Shown here piece by piece: positions 1 to 7,813 of a stretch of DNA of 64,000 nt. Numbering within the stretch: position 1 is the first letter of the stretch; the number at the start of each line of letters is the position of its first letter. This stretch comes from an uncultured Collinsella sp. (GTDB taxonomy: Bacteria > Actinomycetota > Coriobacteriia > Coriobacteriales > Coriobacteriaceae). The notes below the pieces were generated by a model, which was given only the letters and a program-made list of their open reading frames with translations, had not been told where the DNA came from and did no database searches. The DNA lies in NCBI GenBank assembly GCA_902461085.1, contig CABPWH010000001.1:25163-89162 (forward strand). The letters run 5' to 3'. A program made the position numbers and the translations under genes.

Positions 1-635
1 AGAAGGTCGCCGAGATGACCAACGGCGAGGCTCGCAAGGTCGTCGTGTGCCATATCGGCTCCGGTGCTTCCCTGTGCGCCATCGAGGACGGCAAGTGCAT
101 GGACACCACCATGGGTCTCACCCCGCTCGACGGCGTCATGATGGGAACTCGCTGCGGCTCTATCGACCCGGCTACCGTGTGCTACCTGCAGCGCGAGGGT
201 GGCTACACCTTCGACGAGGTCGACGAGATGATGAACAAGAAGTCCGGCCTTTTGGCTGTGACCGGCGGCAAGACCAACGACTGCCGCAACGTCGAGGAGC
301 TCGCCGCCGCTGGTGACCCCGATGCTCAGCTCGCCTTCGACATGTTTGTCTACAAGATTGCCGCTAAGGCAGCCGAGATGGCTACTTCTATGTGCGGTAT
401 GGACACCCTGGTCTTTACTGCCGGCATCGGCGAGCACGCTCCGGCTGTCCGCGCTGGCGTGGCCGACCGTCTGGCCTTTATGGGCGTCAAGATGGATCAT
501 GCCCGCAACGCCCTGCGTGGCGACGGCGCTTGGTGCCTGTCTGCCAAGGATTCCAAGGTCAAGATTTTCGTCATCCCCACGGACGAGGAGTTCATGATCG
601 CCTCCGACGTCGAGCGCATCGTCAACGGCAAGTAA
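1..635 (+). CDS. ackA: Acetate kinase, copy 1 (3' part; start lies before the window)
   Basis: Acetate kinase interconverts acetyl phosphate + ADP with acetate + ATP in the cytoplasm. Only the last ~210 codons are visible; the frame is open to the left edge, so the ATG at 15 is internal. Family motifs seen are CHIGSGAS, TTMGLTPLDGVMMGTR and FTAGIGEH, as in the ASKHA-fold nucleotide site. It is followed by an intrinsic terminator and then by a second, full acetate kinase in the same orientation. The two proteins are closely similar but not identical (for example GSGAS versus GNGAS). The identification is firm; the missing N-terminus cannot be judged. Confidence 0.95.
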   Translation, partial: KVAEMTNGEARKVVVCHIGSGASLCAIEDGKCMDTTMGLTPLDGVMMGTRCGSIDPATVCYLQREGGYTFDEVDEMMNKKSGLLAVTGGKTNDCRNVEELAAAGDPDAQLAFDMFVYKIAAKAAEMATSMCGMDTLVFTAGIGEHAPAVRAGVADRLAFMGVKMDHARNALRGDGAWCLSAKDSKVKIFVIPTDEEFMIASDVERIVNGK

Positions 636-646
636 TTGCAAAAGGG

Positions 647-685
647 GAGGGGCTGGACGACCGAGCGCCGTTCGGCCCCTCTTTT
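647..685 (+). terminator. Intrinsic terminator after acetate kinase copy 1
   Basis: GAGGGGC (647-653) pairs with GCCCCTC (675-681), followed by TTTT. It lies 12 nt after the stop codon and separates transcription of the two acetate kinase genes. Confidence 0.7.
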
Positions 686-799
686 GTGCTCGTTGGGCGA
701 TATGCCTGATAGCTATTTATCAAGTTGTGATAACTTCTTATTAAAATGCGGCCGCCTTAAGGGGTCTGCGTCGACCGTATTGCACTGCAAAGGAGTCTC

Positions 800-1978
800 A
801 TGAACGTACTTGTTGTTAACGCCGGCAGCTCAAGCCTCAAATATCAGCTTTTGGATACCGATACTCGCGAGGTTTTCGCCAAGGGCAACTGCGAACGTAT
901 CGGTTCGGACATGGGCATCTTTGGCCACTCCGAGAACGGTGGCGCCAAGCAGACCGAGGAGGTCCCCTTCCCGGACCATCGTTCGGCTATCGCGCGTGTG
1001 CTCGAGGAGCTCGAGAAGACCGACTTTACGATCGATGGCATCGGCCACCGTATCGTTCAGGGTGGCTGGCACTTCGATGATTCCGCGGTCGTCGACGACG
1101 AGGTCATGGCTAAGATTCTCGAGGTGGCCCCGCTCGCCCCGCTGCACAATTACGGCGAGGCCGCAGCAATCGAGTATTGCCGCGAGAAGTATCCGGAGCT
1201 GCCCAACGTCGCCGTCTTCGATACCTCGTTCCACATGACCATGCCCGAGGTCGCCTACACCTACGCGCTGCCCAAGGACGTGTGCGATAAGTACCACGTG
1301 CGCAAGTACGGTGCCCACGGCACGAGCCACCGCTATGAGTGGATGATGGCCAAGGAGATCCTGGGCTCGCGCTGCCACCGTCTGCTTTCGTGCCATCTGG
1401 GCAACGGCGCTTCGCTCGCCGCCATCGAGGACGGCGTGTGCCGCGATACCACGATGGGCCTCACGCCGCTCGATGGCCTGATGATGGGCACCCGTTGTGG
1501 TTCCATCGACCCGGCCACCGTGTGCTACCTGCAGCGCGAGGGCGGCTACAGCTACCAGGAAGTCGATGACATGATGAACAAGCAGTCTGGTCTGCTTGCC
1601 ATCTCGGGCATCTCCAACGACGCCCGCGACATCCGCACGCGCGCCTCCGAGGGCGACGAGCGCTGCCTGCTCGCCTTCGATATGTTCGCCTATAAGGCCA
1701 TGCAGCAGGCCGGTTCCATGATCGCTTCCATGGCGGGCGTGGACACCATTACCTTTACCGCCGGCATCGGCGAGAACGACTGGTCGATCCGCAAGGCCTT
1801 CTGCGACTGCTTTGAGTGGCTGGGCGTGCGCATCGACAACAACAAGAACCGCGAGGCCGTGGGCAACGGCCCACAGGTCATCAGCGCCGCCGGCTCTTCC
1901 GTCACGGTTATGGTCATCCCCACCGACGAGGAATACATGATCGCCCACGACGTCGAGCGCCTGACCAAGAACAACTAA
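800..1978 (+). CDS. ackA: Acetate kinase, copy 2 (complete)
   Basis: A full-length acetate kinase of 392 residues, the usual family size (~400). It makes ATP from acetyl phosphate as the last step of the Pta-Ack pathway. The N-terminal nucleotide-binding strand NAGSSSLK is at residues 7-14, then GHRIVQGG, AFDTSFH, GAHGTSHRY, HLGNGAS and FTAGIGEND follow in family order. The ATG at 800 has an AAAGGAG ribosome site at proper spacing. It is the tandem paralogue of the gene ending at 635, and pta is convergent at 2328. Its own terminator follows directly, so it is probably transcribed alone. An alternative role as propionate or butyrate kinase is less likely given the adjacent pta, though specificity cannot be read from sequence. 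Confidence 0.95.
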   Translation: MNVLVVNAGSSSLKYQLLDTDTREVFAKGNCERIGSDMGIFGHSENGGAKQTEEVPFPDHRSAIARVLEELEKTDFTIDGIGHRIVQGGWHFDDSAVVDDEVMAKILEVAPLAPLHNYGEAAAIEYCREKYPELPNVAVFDTSFHMTMPEVAYTYALPKDVCDKYHVRKYGAHGTSHRYEWMMAKEILGSRCHRLLSCHLGNGASLAAIEDGVCRDTTMGLTPLDGLMMGTRCGSIDPATVCYLQREGGYSYQEVDDMMNKQSGLLAISGISNDARDIRTRASEGDERCLLAFDMFAYKAMQQAGSMIASMAGVDTITFTAGIGENDWSIRKAFCDCFEWLGVRIDNNKNREAVGNGPQVISAAGSSVTVMVIPTDEEYMIAHDVERLTKNN

Positions 1979-2000
1979 CGCGCGCATTTGCAAGTAAACG

Positions 2001-2036
2001 AAAGGCCTCCAGAGCAACAGCTCCGGAGGCCTTTTT
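2001..2036 (+). terminator. Strong intrinsic terminator after acetate kinase copy 2
   Basis: AAAGGCCTCC (2001-2010) pairs with GGAGGCCTTT (2025-2034); an inner GAGC/GCTC stem lengthens it; a T run follows. Textbook terminator. Confidence 0.9.
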
Positions 2037-2185
2037 ACTAGCAGGTGGAAATTCCAGTCCCAAAGTGATCGTCACCAGCAACGCCTGCTCTTTCAGCAAC
2101 GACACCCATTCGTTCAGGATTCTCAGCCCCAGCTCGTAGCCAAGCCGCCGTCCACTCCAGATACCCTGATTGCCACGTGGCGGCA

Positions 2186-2312
2186 GGGGCCCTACAGGGT
2201 AAAGCTCTGAAAACTTTCCGCAGGACGCATGAAACCCCCGCCGCACGAAGTGCGCAGCGGGGGTTTCATGCATGTCCGAGGACGTTTTCAGAGCTTTACC
2301 CTGTAGGGCCCC
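2186..2312 (-). repeat. 127-bp nested inverted repeat downstream of pta
   Basis: Outer arms 2186-2214 and 2284-2312 match perfectly over 29 bp. A second perfect 15-bp stem (GCATGAAACCCCCGC and its complement) lies inside, capped by CGCAC-GAA-GTGCG. Between the outer and inner stems, read on the minus strand, the 5' loop holds GTCCT (2279-2283) and the 3' loop holds TGCGGAA (2216-2222). Those two strings recur in the same arrangement in the elements at 5789-5897 and 5992-6116. It lies 15 nt after the pta stop in the pta sense. It may act as terminator or 3' stabiliser; function is unknown. Confidence 0.85.
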
Positions 2313-2327
2313 GAGGGGATAAGTCCG

Positions 2328-3308
2328 CTACTCAGCCATCTGAGCCTGGACGGCGGTGATGGCCACGACACCCACGATGTCGTCAGCAGAGCAGCCGCGC
2401 GACAGATCGTTGACCGGCTTGGCGATGCCCTGCAGGATGGGGCCGTAGGCGTCGGCGCCGGCGAAGCGCTGGACCAGCTTGTAGCCGATGTTGCCGGCCT
2501 CGAGGTCGGGGAACACGAGCACGTTGGCCTTGCCGGCAACGGAGGAGCCGGGAGCCTTGAGCTGGGCGACGGTGGGGACAATAGCGGCATCGAGCTGCAG
2601 GTCGCCGTCGATGGCGAGCTCGGGAGCCTTCTCCTTGCAGAACTTCACAGCCTCCTGGACCTTCTTGGCGACCTCGCCGCCAGCGGAGCCCATGGTGGAG
2701 TAGGAGAGCATGGCCACGTGCGGCTCAACGTTGCCCATGAAGGTGGACCAGGAGTGAGCGGAGGCGATGGCGATCTCGGAGAGCTCGTCGGAGGACGGGT
2801 TGATGTTGAGGCCGCAGTCGGCGAAGATCAGCGTGCCGTCAGTGCCGAACTGCGGGGTGTCGGTGCACATCACGAAGAAGGCCGAGACCAGCTTGGTGCC
2901 CGGGGCGGTCTTGAGGATCTGAAGCGCGGGGCGCAGGGTGTCGGCGGTGGAGTGGCAGGCGCCGGAGACCAGGCCGTCGGCATCGCCCATCTTGACCATC
3001 ATGGTGCCAAAGTAGGTGGCGTCCATCACCTGGGCGCGAGCCTGCTCGATGGTAACGCCCTTCTTGGCGCGGAGCTCGGCAAACTTCTGCGCATACTCCT
3101 CGTGCTTCTCGGCATTGCGCGGGTCGATGACGGTAGCGCCGGGAACGTTGATCTCGTCGGGGTTGCCCAGGATGACGATCTTTGCCAGGCCCTCCTCGAT
3201 GATTTTGGTGGCCGCGACGATAGTGCGCGGATCCTCGCCCTCGGGCAGGACGATCGTCTTAAGGTCGGCCTTGGCGGCAGACTTCATACGGTTTAGGAAA
3301 TCGCTCAT
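2328..3308 (-). CDS. pta: Phosphate acetyltransferase
   Basis: Catalyses acetyl-CoA + phosphate to acetyl phosphate + CoA, feeding acetate kinase. The 326-residue length is that of the short Pta form with only the catalytic PTA/PTB domain and no DRTGG or AAA extension. Visible family stretches include VLPEGEDPRTI near residue 20, GDADGLVSGACHSTADTLRP at about residues 108-127, and the C-terminal PDLEAGNIGYKLVQR and GPILQG segments. The ATG has AAGGAG 5 nt upstream. It is convergent with the acetate kinase genes and separated from them by a terminator and a long inverted repeat, so co-regulation would require separate promoters. Confidence 0.96.
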   Translation of the reverse strand: MSDFLNRMKSAAKADLKTIVLPEGEDPRTIVAATKIIEEGLAKIVILGNPDEINVPGATVIDPRNAEKHEEYAQKFAELRAKKGVTIEQARAQVMDATYFGTMMVKMGDADGLVSGACHSTADTLRPALQILKTAPGTKLVSAFFVMCTDTPQFGTDGTLIFADCGLNINPSSDELSEIAIASAHSWSTFMGNVEPHVAMLSYSTMGSAGGEVAKKVQEAVKFCKEKAPELAIDGDLQLDAAIVPTVAQLKAPGSSVAGKANVLVFPDLEAGNIGYKLVQRFAGADAYGPILQGIAKPVNDLSRGCSADDIVGVVAITAVQAQMAE

Positions 3309-3455
3309 GTTACTCCTTACAAGCGTTTCGCTAAGCTCCAGGCGCCCGGCTGTTCACGAATAAACCCGCTGCTAGCTGGTTTACCTTACGTTAATGTTCG
3401 CCGCGGTGCTTGAGCTTTCCTTGTGTGGCAAGCTCATTATAGGACGCATTAGCGC

Positions 3456-3461
3456 TATAAT
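3456..3461 (+). promoter_or_regulatory. Candidate -10 box of the glf operon
   Basis: TATAAT at 3456-3461 lies 79 bp before the glf start. No convincing -35 hexamer is seen at 16-18 bp, so this is tentative. Confidence 0.35.
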
Positions 3462-3539
3462 CGCTCTGATAAATGTGTCTCGAAGAATGTTCGAGAAAAG
3501 CCCAGCTAACGAGCCCGTGGCTTTTGACAAGGAGTATCG

Positions 3540-4742
3540 ATGCAGATTACCTCAGGCCTGCCTGAAGGCTTTAACGCCGGCGCGTACGACATGATTGTCG
3601 TCGGTGCTGGATATGCCGGTGCCGTTTGTGCCCGCCGTCTCGCCGAGACCATCGGCTATCGTGTTGCCGTTTTGGAGCGCCGTAGCCACATTGCGGGCAA
3701 TGCCTATGACTGCACTGACGAGGCCGGAATCCTGATCCACGAGTACGGTCCGCATATCTATCACACCTTTAACGAGCGCGTGCACAATTTCCTGTCGCGC
3801 TTTACCAAGTGGACGGATTATCAGCACAAGGTGCTCGCCAACATCAACGGTACCCTTATGCCCGTGCCCTTCAACCATGCGAGTCTCAAGCTCGCCTTTG
3901 GTGACGAGCGCGGCGAGGAGCTGTATCAGAAGCTCGTGGAGACCTTTGGCAAGGATGTCAAGGTGCCCATTATGGAGCTGCGTAAGAAGAACGACCCCGA
4001 CTTGGCCGAGGTCGCCGATTACGTCTACGAGAACGTTTTTTTGCATTACACCATGAAGCAGTGGGGCCAGACGCCCGATCAGATCGATCCCTCGATCACC
4101 GGCCGCGTTCCCGTCTTTGTGGGCGATGATGACCGCTACTTCCCGCAAGCCCCCTTCCAGGGCATGCCGCAGGAGGGCTACACGGCGCTCTTTGAACACA
4201 TGCTCGACCACGACCTGATCGACGTGTTCTGCGACGTGGACGCCCGCGATCTCTTTGAGATCGACGAGACCACCGTCAAGATCGACGGCAAGGTCTATGG
4301 TGGCGAGATTGTCTATACCGGTCCACTCGACGAGCTGTTCAACCTCGACTTGGGTGCGTTGCCGTACCGCACGCTCGATATGAAGTTCGAGACGCTCGAT
4401 ATGGACCAGTTCCAGCCCGTGGGCACCGTCAACTACACCACGAGCGAGGACTACACGCGTATCACCGAGTTCAAGAACATGACCGGTCAGGTCCTGCCCG
4501 GCAAGACCACCATCATGAAGGAGTACTCCAAGGCCTATACGCCCGGCTCGGGCGAGACGCCGTACTACGCCATTCTTGAGCCCGAGAACCGTGAGCTCTA
4601 TGAGCGCTATCTTGAGCGCGTCCAGAATCTGACGAACTTCCACCCGGTGGGTCGTCTGGCAGAGTATCGTTACTACGATATGGACGCTGTGACCAATTCC
4701 GCCCTCGATCTTTCGGATGAGATTATCGCCTGCCATGCATAA
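3540..4742 (+). CDS. glf: UDP-galactopyranose mutase
   Basis: A flavoenzyme that converts UDP-galactopyranose into UDP-galactofuranose, the donor of Galf residues for surface glycans. The dinucleotide-binding motif VVGAGYAGAVCARR is near residues 20-33, followed by the acidic ERR that would bind the FAD ribose. HEYGPHIYHT, the TMKQWG stretch and the C-terminal GRLAEYRYYDMD stretch are typical of the family. At 400 residues it is slightly longer than most (~370-390), because of a ~15-residue N-terminal lead. AAGGAG precedes the ATG. The stop overlaps the next glycosyltransferase gene by 8 bp, which suggests coupled synthesis of a Galf-containing polymer. Confidence 0.95.
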   Translation: MQITSGLPEGFNAGAYDMIVVGAGYAGAVCARRLAETIGYRVAVLERRSHIAGNAYDCTDEAGILIHEYGPHIYHTFNERVHNFLSRFTKWTDYQHKVLANINGTLMPVPFNHASLKLAFGDERGEELYQKLVETFGKDVKVPIMELRKKNDPDLAEVADYVYENVFLHYTMKQWGQTPDQIDPSITGRVPVFVGDDDRYFPQAPFQGMPQEGYTALFEHMLDHDLIDVFCDVDARDLFEIDETTVKIDGKVYGGEIVYTGPLDELFNLDLGALPYRTLDMKFETLDMDQFQPVGTVNYTTSEDYTRITEFKNMTGQVLPGKTTIMKEYSKAYTPGSGETPYYAILEPENRELYERYLERVQNLTNFHPVGRLAEYRYYDMDAVTNSALDLSDEIIACHA

Positions 4743-5766
4743 AGTCATAACATTCGGTATTCCCTCGTATAACGCCGCCAAGGACATGGACCATTGCATC
4801 ACCTCCATCTTGGAGGGGAGCAATTACGCCACCGATATCGAGATTATCGTGGTGGACGACGGCTCCAAGGACGAGACGGCCGATAAGGCCGATGAGTGGG
4901 AGGCGCGTTATCCCGGTATCATTCGCGCGGTACACCAGGAGAACGGCGGCCACGGTATTGCCGTCCTTTCGGGTCTGTGCGAGGCACAGGGCACCTACTA
5001 CAAGGTTGTTGATTCGGACGACTGGCTTGACGGCGCTGCCCTTTCGACCATGCTGTCGATTCTGCGTGGCTTTGAGGAGCGCGACCAGCGCGTTGACCTG
5101 TTTATCTCGAACTACGTGTACGAGAAGGTTTACGAGGGCACGCATACCGCTATTGGCTACAAATTTGCCCTGCCGCGCAAGAAGATCTTTTCCTGGGATC
5201 AGATCGGTCATTTCCGCCTGGACCAGAACCTACTCATGCACAGCCTGTGCTATCGCACGGATGTGCTGCGCGAGTCCAACCTTCCCATGCCGCCGTACAC
5301 GTTCTATGTGGACAACATCTACGCCTACGTGCCGCTGCCGCGTTGCAAGACCATGTACTACGCCGACATCGACCTCTACCGCTACTTTATCGGTCGCGAG
5401 GGCCAGAGTGTCAACGAGGCCACGATGGTCAAGCGTCTGGACCAGCAGTTCCGTGTGACGCGCATCATGATGGAGTCGTACCACCTGTACAGCGATGTTG
5501 AGTCGTCGCGTCTGCGCTCGTACATGATGGGCTATTTCACCATGATGATGGCGATCTGCTCGGTGCTCACCAAGCTTTCCGAGGAGGATTGCGCCGACGA
5601 GCGCCTAAAGACGCTGTGGAATGATTTGAAGGCCTACGACGAGCGCATGTATCGTCGTGCCCGCTACGGCGTGGTCGGCTTCTTCACTAACCTGCGTGGA
5701 CGGGCCGGGGACAAAACCACACTCGGCCTATACCGTCTTGCCTCAAAGATCTTCAAATTCAACTAG
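4735..5766 (+). CDS. Family 2 glycosyltransferase
   Basis: A GT-A fold glycosyltransferase of 343 residues. ITFGIPSYNA opens the Rossmann-like core, VVDDGSKDET is the nucleotide-sugar site (about residues 41-50), and VVDSDDWLDG holds the DXD-type metal site near residue 92. The start ATG at 4735 lies inside the last codons of glf (8-bp overlap) without a strong ribosome site, so translation is probably coupled. The partnership with glf suggests transfer of galactofuranose or extension of a Galf glycan, but acceptor and donor cannot be read from sequence. No membrane segment is evident. The C-terminus YRLASKIFKFN is nearly repeated in a fragment at 5929-5958 on the other strand. Confidence 0.88.
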   Translation: MHKVITFGIPSYNAAKDMDHCITSILEGSNYATDIEIIVVDDGSKDETADKADEWEARYPGIIRAVHQENGGHGIAVLSGLCEAQGTYYKVVDSDDWLDGAALSTMLSILRGFEERDQRVDLFISNYVYEKVYEGTHTAIGYKFALPRKKIFSWDQIGHFRLDQNLLMHSLCYRTDVLRESNLPMPPYTFYVDNIYAYVPLPRCKTMYYADIDLYRYFIGREGQSVNEATMVKRLDQQFRVTRIMMESYHLYSDVESSRLRSYMMGYFTMMMAICSVLTKLSEEDCADERLKTLWNDLKAYDERMYRRARYGVVGFFTNLRGRAGDKTTLGLYRLASKIFKFN

Positions 5767-5788
5767 CACAGAAGCGCTCGGGTAACGG

Positions 5789-5897
5789 GGACCCCTGGTC
5801 CTTAACTTGCTACTTCGAACAGTCCTGCGCAAGACGGAGGCGCCACTGGCGCCTCCTTTGCGTGCGGAACTCGTATCAAGTTAAGGACCAGGGGTCC
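5789..5897 (+). repeat. 109-bp nested inverted repeat after the glycosyltransferase gene
   Basis: Outer arms 5789-5808 and 5878-5897 match perfectly over 20 bp. The inner stem is GGAGGCGCC-ACT-GGCGCCTCC. Between the stems lie ACAGTCCTG (5819-5827) on the 5' side and CGTGCGGAACTCG (5861-5873) on the 3' side; both strings recur in the element at 5992-6116 although the stems there differ. It is in the sense orientation of the gene before it, consistent with a 3' UTR RNA structure. Confidence 0.85.
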
Positions 5898-5928
5898 TCT
5901 GCTATGTCTCGCTTTGTGTCAGCAAGCT

Positions 5929-5958
5929 GAATTTGAAGATCTTGGACGCGCGGTACAC
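5929..5958 (-). pseudogene. Fragment resembling a glycosyltransferase 3' end
   Basis: Read on the minus strand the 30 bases encode VYRASKIFKF, close to the last residues (YRLASKIFKF) of the intact glycosyltransferase ending at 5766; sixteen bases (AAGATCTTCAAATTCA) are identical. It has no start, no domain and is not in frame with anything recognisable. A remnant of a lost paralogue or an inverted partial duplication is the simplest reading, but the match is short. Confidence 0.4.
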
Positions 5959-5991
5959 AGGGGCCTGGGCTGAAAGAGATCTTGTTGAGTA

Positions 5992-6116
5992 GGTTGCCCG
6001 GTGGGGCTTGGTTATGTTTGTCGCGAGTTCCGCACGAGCCGAAGAGCACTTAATGTGCTCTTCGTGCGAGCCAGGACTGTAGAGCAGCAAACATAACCAA
6101 GCCCCGCCGGGCAACC
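5992..6116 (-). repeat. 125-bp nested inverted repeat after the P1 peptidase gene
   Basis: Outer arms 5992-6020 and 6088-6116 match over 29 bp with one mismatch that would be a G-U pair in RNA on one strand. An inner stem GAAGAGCAC/GTGCTCTTC surrounds a TTAAT loop. On the minus strand the 5' internal loop contains ACAGTCCTG (6072-6080) and the 3' loop CGTGCGGAACTCG (6024-6036), as in the element at 5789. It begins 12 nt after the peptidase stop codon in the sense of that gene. Confidence 0.85.
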
Positions 6117-6128
6117 GGACGACCTAGT

Positions 6129-7130
6129 TTACTTTGCGGCTCCGGGGACGCCGTGGGAGGTTTTGGCAGTTTTGGCTCCGTTCACGATGGCGGTTTCCAG
6201 GGCCCTTACAGCGAGCATGCCCAGCAGGTCTAGGGGAACGGCGGCGCTTGCTTGGGCGCCTAGTTTGCCGCTGGCGAGGGTGTAGATGGTGTCGCCGTCG
6301 TTGGTGGTGTGCGTGGGACGGATGGCGTGTGCGTAGGCGTCTGCGGCCATCTGGGAGACCTTGGTGGCTTGTGCCTTAGTGAGTTCCACGTTGGTGACGA
6401 TGCAGCTGATGGTGGTGTTGGTGCGGTCGAGCGGCATCTGCATGGATCCGGCGGCGGCAAAGGCTGCGAGTTCCATGTCGACGATCTGGTCGCTATCGGC
6501 TGCGGCGCGCATACCGGCGACCCACTCGCCGGTGAAGGGGTCGACAACGTTGCCGCAGGCGTTGACCGAGACCACGGCGCCCACCTTGATGGGGCCGAGA
6601 GCCAAAGCGGCAGCGCCAAGGCCGGCCTTCATGCAGGTAGCGGGGCCCATGAGCTTACCCACGGTAGCGCCCGTGCCGGCGCCTACGTTGCCCTGTTCGA
6701 GCTTGGTGGGGGTGTGGTCGAGTGCTTCGCGCACGGCGGCGATGCCGGCCTCAATGTCGGGGCGAACGGTGGGGTTACCAAAGGCGAGATCGAAGATACA
6801 GCTGGAGCACACGATAGGCACCTGCGTGGGGCCGACGGGAAGGCCGATGCCGCGTCTCTCAAGCTCGCGAGCGACGCCGCTTGCAGCCTCGAGGCCAAAG
6901 GCCGATCCACCCGAAAGGCAGACGGCGTGTACCTTGTCGACGGTGTTCTCGGGTCGCAGCAGGTCGGTTTCGCGCGATGCTGGAGCACCGCCGCGAACGT
7001 CAACGCCGCCGGTGGCGCCCTCGGGTGCCACGATTACGGTGCAACCGGTGCCGGCCTCCTCGTCCGTATAGTTGCCATAGCAAAAGCCATCGACATCGCA
7101 GACGTCAATGGCCTCGAGCAGTGTATCCAT
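6129..7130 (-). CDS. P1 family peptidase (DmpA-like aminopeptidase)
   Basis: A 333-residue member of the DmpA/P1 N-terminal nucleophile family, whose precursors cut themselves to expose a Ser or Thr that then acts as aminopeptidase or amidase nucleophile. Family features seen are AGTGCTVIVAPEGATGGVDVRGG near residues 26-48 (the conserved Gly-rich beta segment), LSGGSAFGLEAASGV, and NTTISCIVTN near residue 238, the probable processing site and nucleophile. AGGAG lies before the ATG. It is the last gene of a minus-strand run and is followed at once by a structured repeat. Natural substrate unknown; D-amino-acid or beta-peptide specificity occurs in the family. Confidence 0.85.
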   Translation of the reverse strand: MDTLLEAIDVCDVDGFCYGNYTDEEAGTGCTVIVAPEGATGGVDVRGGAPASRETDLLRPENTVDKVHAVCLSGGSAFGLEAASGVARELERRGIGLPVGPTQVPIVCSSCIFDLAFGNPTVRPDIEAGIAAVREALDHTPTKLEQGNVGAGTGATVGKLMGPATCMKAGLGAAALALGPIKVGAVVSVNACGNVVDPFTGEWVAGMRAAADSDQIVDMELAAFAAAGSMQMPLDRTNTTISCIVTNVELTKAQATKVSQMAADAYAHAIRPTHTTNDGDTIYTLASGKLGAQASAAVPLDLLGMLAVRALETAIVNGAKTAKTSHGVPGAAK

Positions 7131-7231
7131 GTTTAACTCCTATCGGTTTTCCGCCGCGCCTTGTGCCCGGTCGGGATCCGTACGGTACGCCAAAATTGTA
7201 GGCGCTGGGGAATACCCAGCGCCAGATGCAA

Positions 7232-7813
7232 TTACGAGAGTTTTTGAATCGCGCGCGCGACGCGGGCGATGGGTAGGCCCACCACATTATAGAAGTCGCC
7301 CGAAATATCGTGCACGAGCATGCGTCCGCCTGTGCCCTGAATGCCGTAGGCGCCGGCCTTGTCCATGGGCTCACCCGAGGCGACGTAGCGCTCGATCTGC
7401 TCGTCGGTGAGCTCGTAGAACGTCACGTCGGTCACATCGACAAAGGACAGGCTCTCGGCGGCATGCGGGGCGGCCGTATCGCCTGCCTTAACGATGCAGA
7501 CGCCGGTTGCGACCTGGTGCGTGCGGCCCGAAAGCTCACGGAGCATGGTGCGCGCCTCGTCCTCGGTTGCCGGCTTGCCCAAAATCTTGCCGTCGAAGGT
7601 GACGATGGTGTCGGCCGCGACGGTCAACTCATTGGGCTCGGCATACTCGGCAGCAACGGCAGCCGCCTTGGCGCGTGCCAAGCGCTCGACAAGCGTGAGC
7701 GGGGGCTCGCCATCAAAGGGCGTTTCGTCGATATCCGCGGGAATCACGCGAATGTTGTAGCCTGCCTCGCGCATCAGCTCTATGCGGCGCGGCGATTGGG
7801 AAGCCAAAATCAT
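7232..7813 (-). CDS. maf: Maf family nucleoside triphosphate pyrophosphatase
   Basis: Maf proteins hydrolyse dTTP, UTP or modified nucleotides to monophosphates and can restrain division in some bacteria. The N-terminal signature ASQSPRRIELM begins at residue 4, and AADTIVTFDGKILGKP near residues 66-81 holds the catalytic Asp and conserved Lys. DKAGAYGIQGTGG is the third motif; the QGTGG form fits the dTTP/UTP (YhdE-type) subgroup. At 193 residues it has the family length. Its ATG overlaps the end of the upstream DJ-1 gene by 4 bp, so the two are translated as a pair. Confidence 0.93.
   Translation of the reverse strand: MILASQSPRRIELMREAGYNIRVIPADIDETPFDGEPPLTLVERLARAKAAAVAAEYAEPNELTVAADTIVTFDGKILGKPATEDEARTMLRELSGRTHQVATGVCIVKAGDTAAPHAAESLSFVDVTDVTFYELTDEQIERYVASGEPMDKAGAYGIQGTGGRMLVHDISGDFYNVVGLPIARVARAIQKLS

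Larger units (their letters stand above)
5767..6128. other. Gene-free stretch holding two structured repeats and a coding fragment
   Basis: 362 bp between the ends of two convergent genes. It contains two long inverted repeats (5789-5897 and 5992-6116) and a short minus-strand fragment resembling the 3' end of the adjacent glycosyltransferase gene. No intact gene is seen. Confidence 0.8.

Noticed and set aside
2186..6116. Long inverted repeats considered as CRISPR units, retron RNAs or insertion-sequence ends
   Set aside because: No spaced direct repeats, no reverse transcriptase, cas or transposase gene nearby, no target-site duplications.
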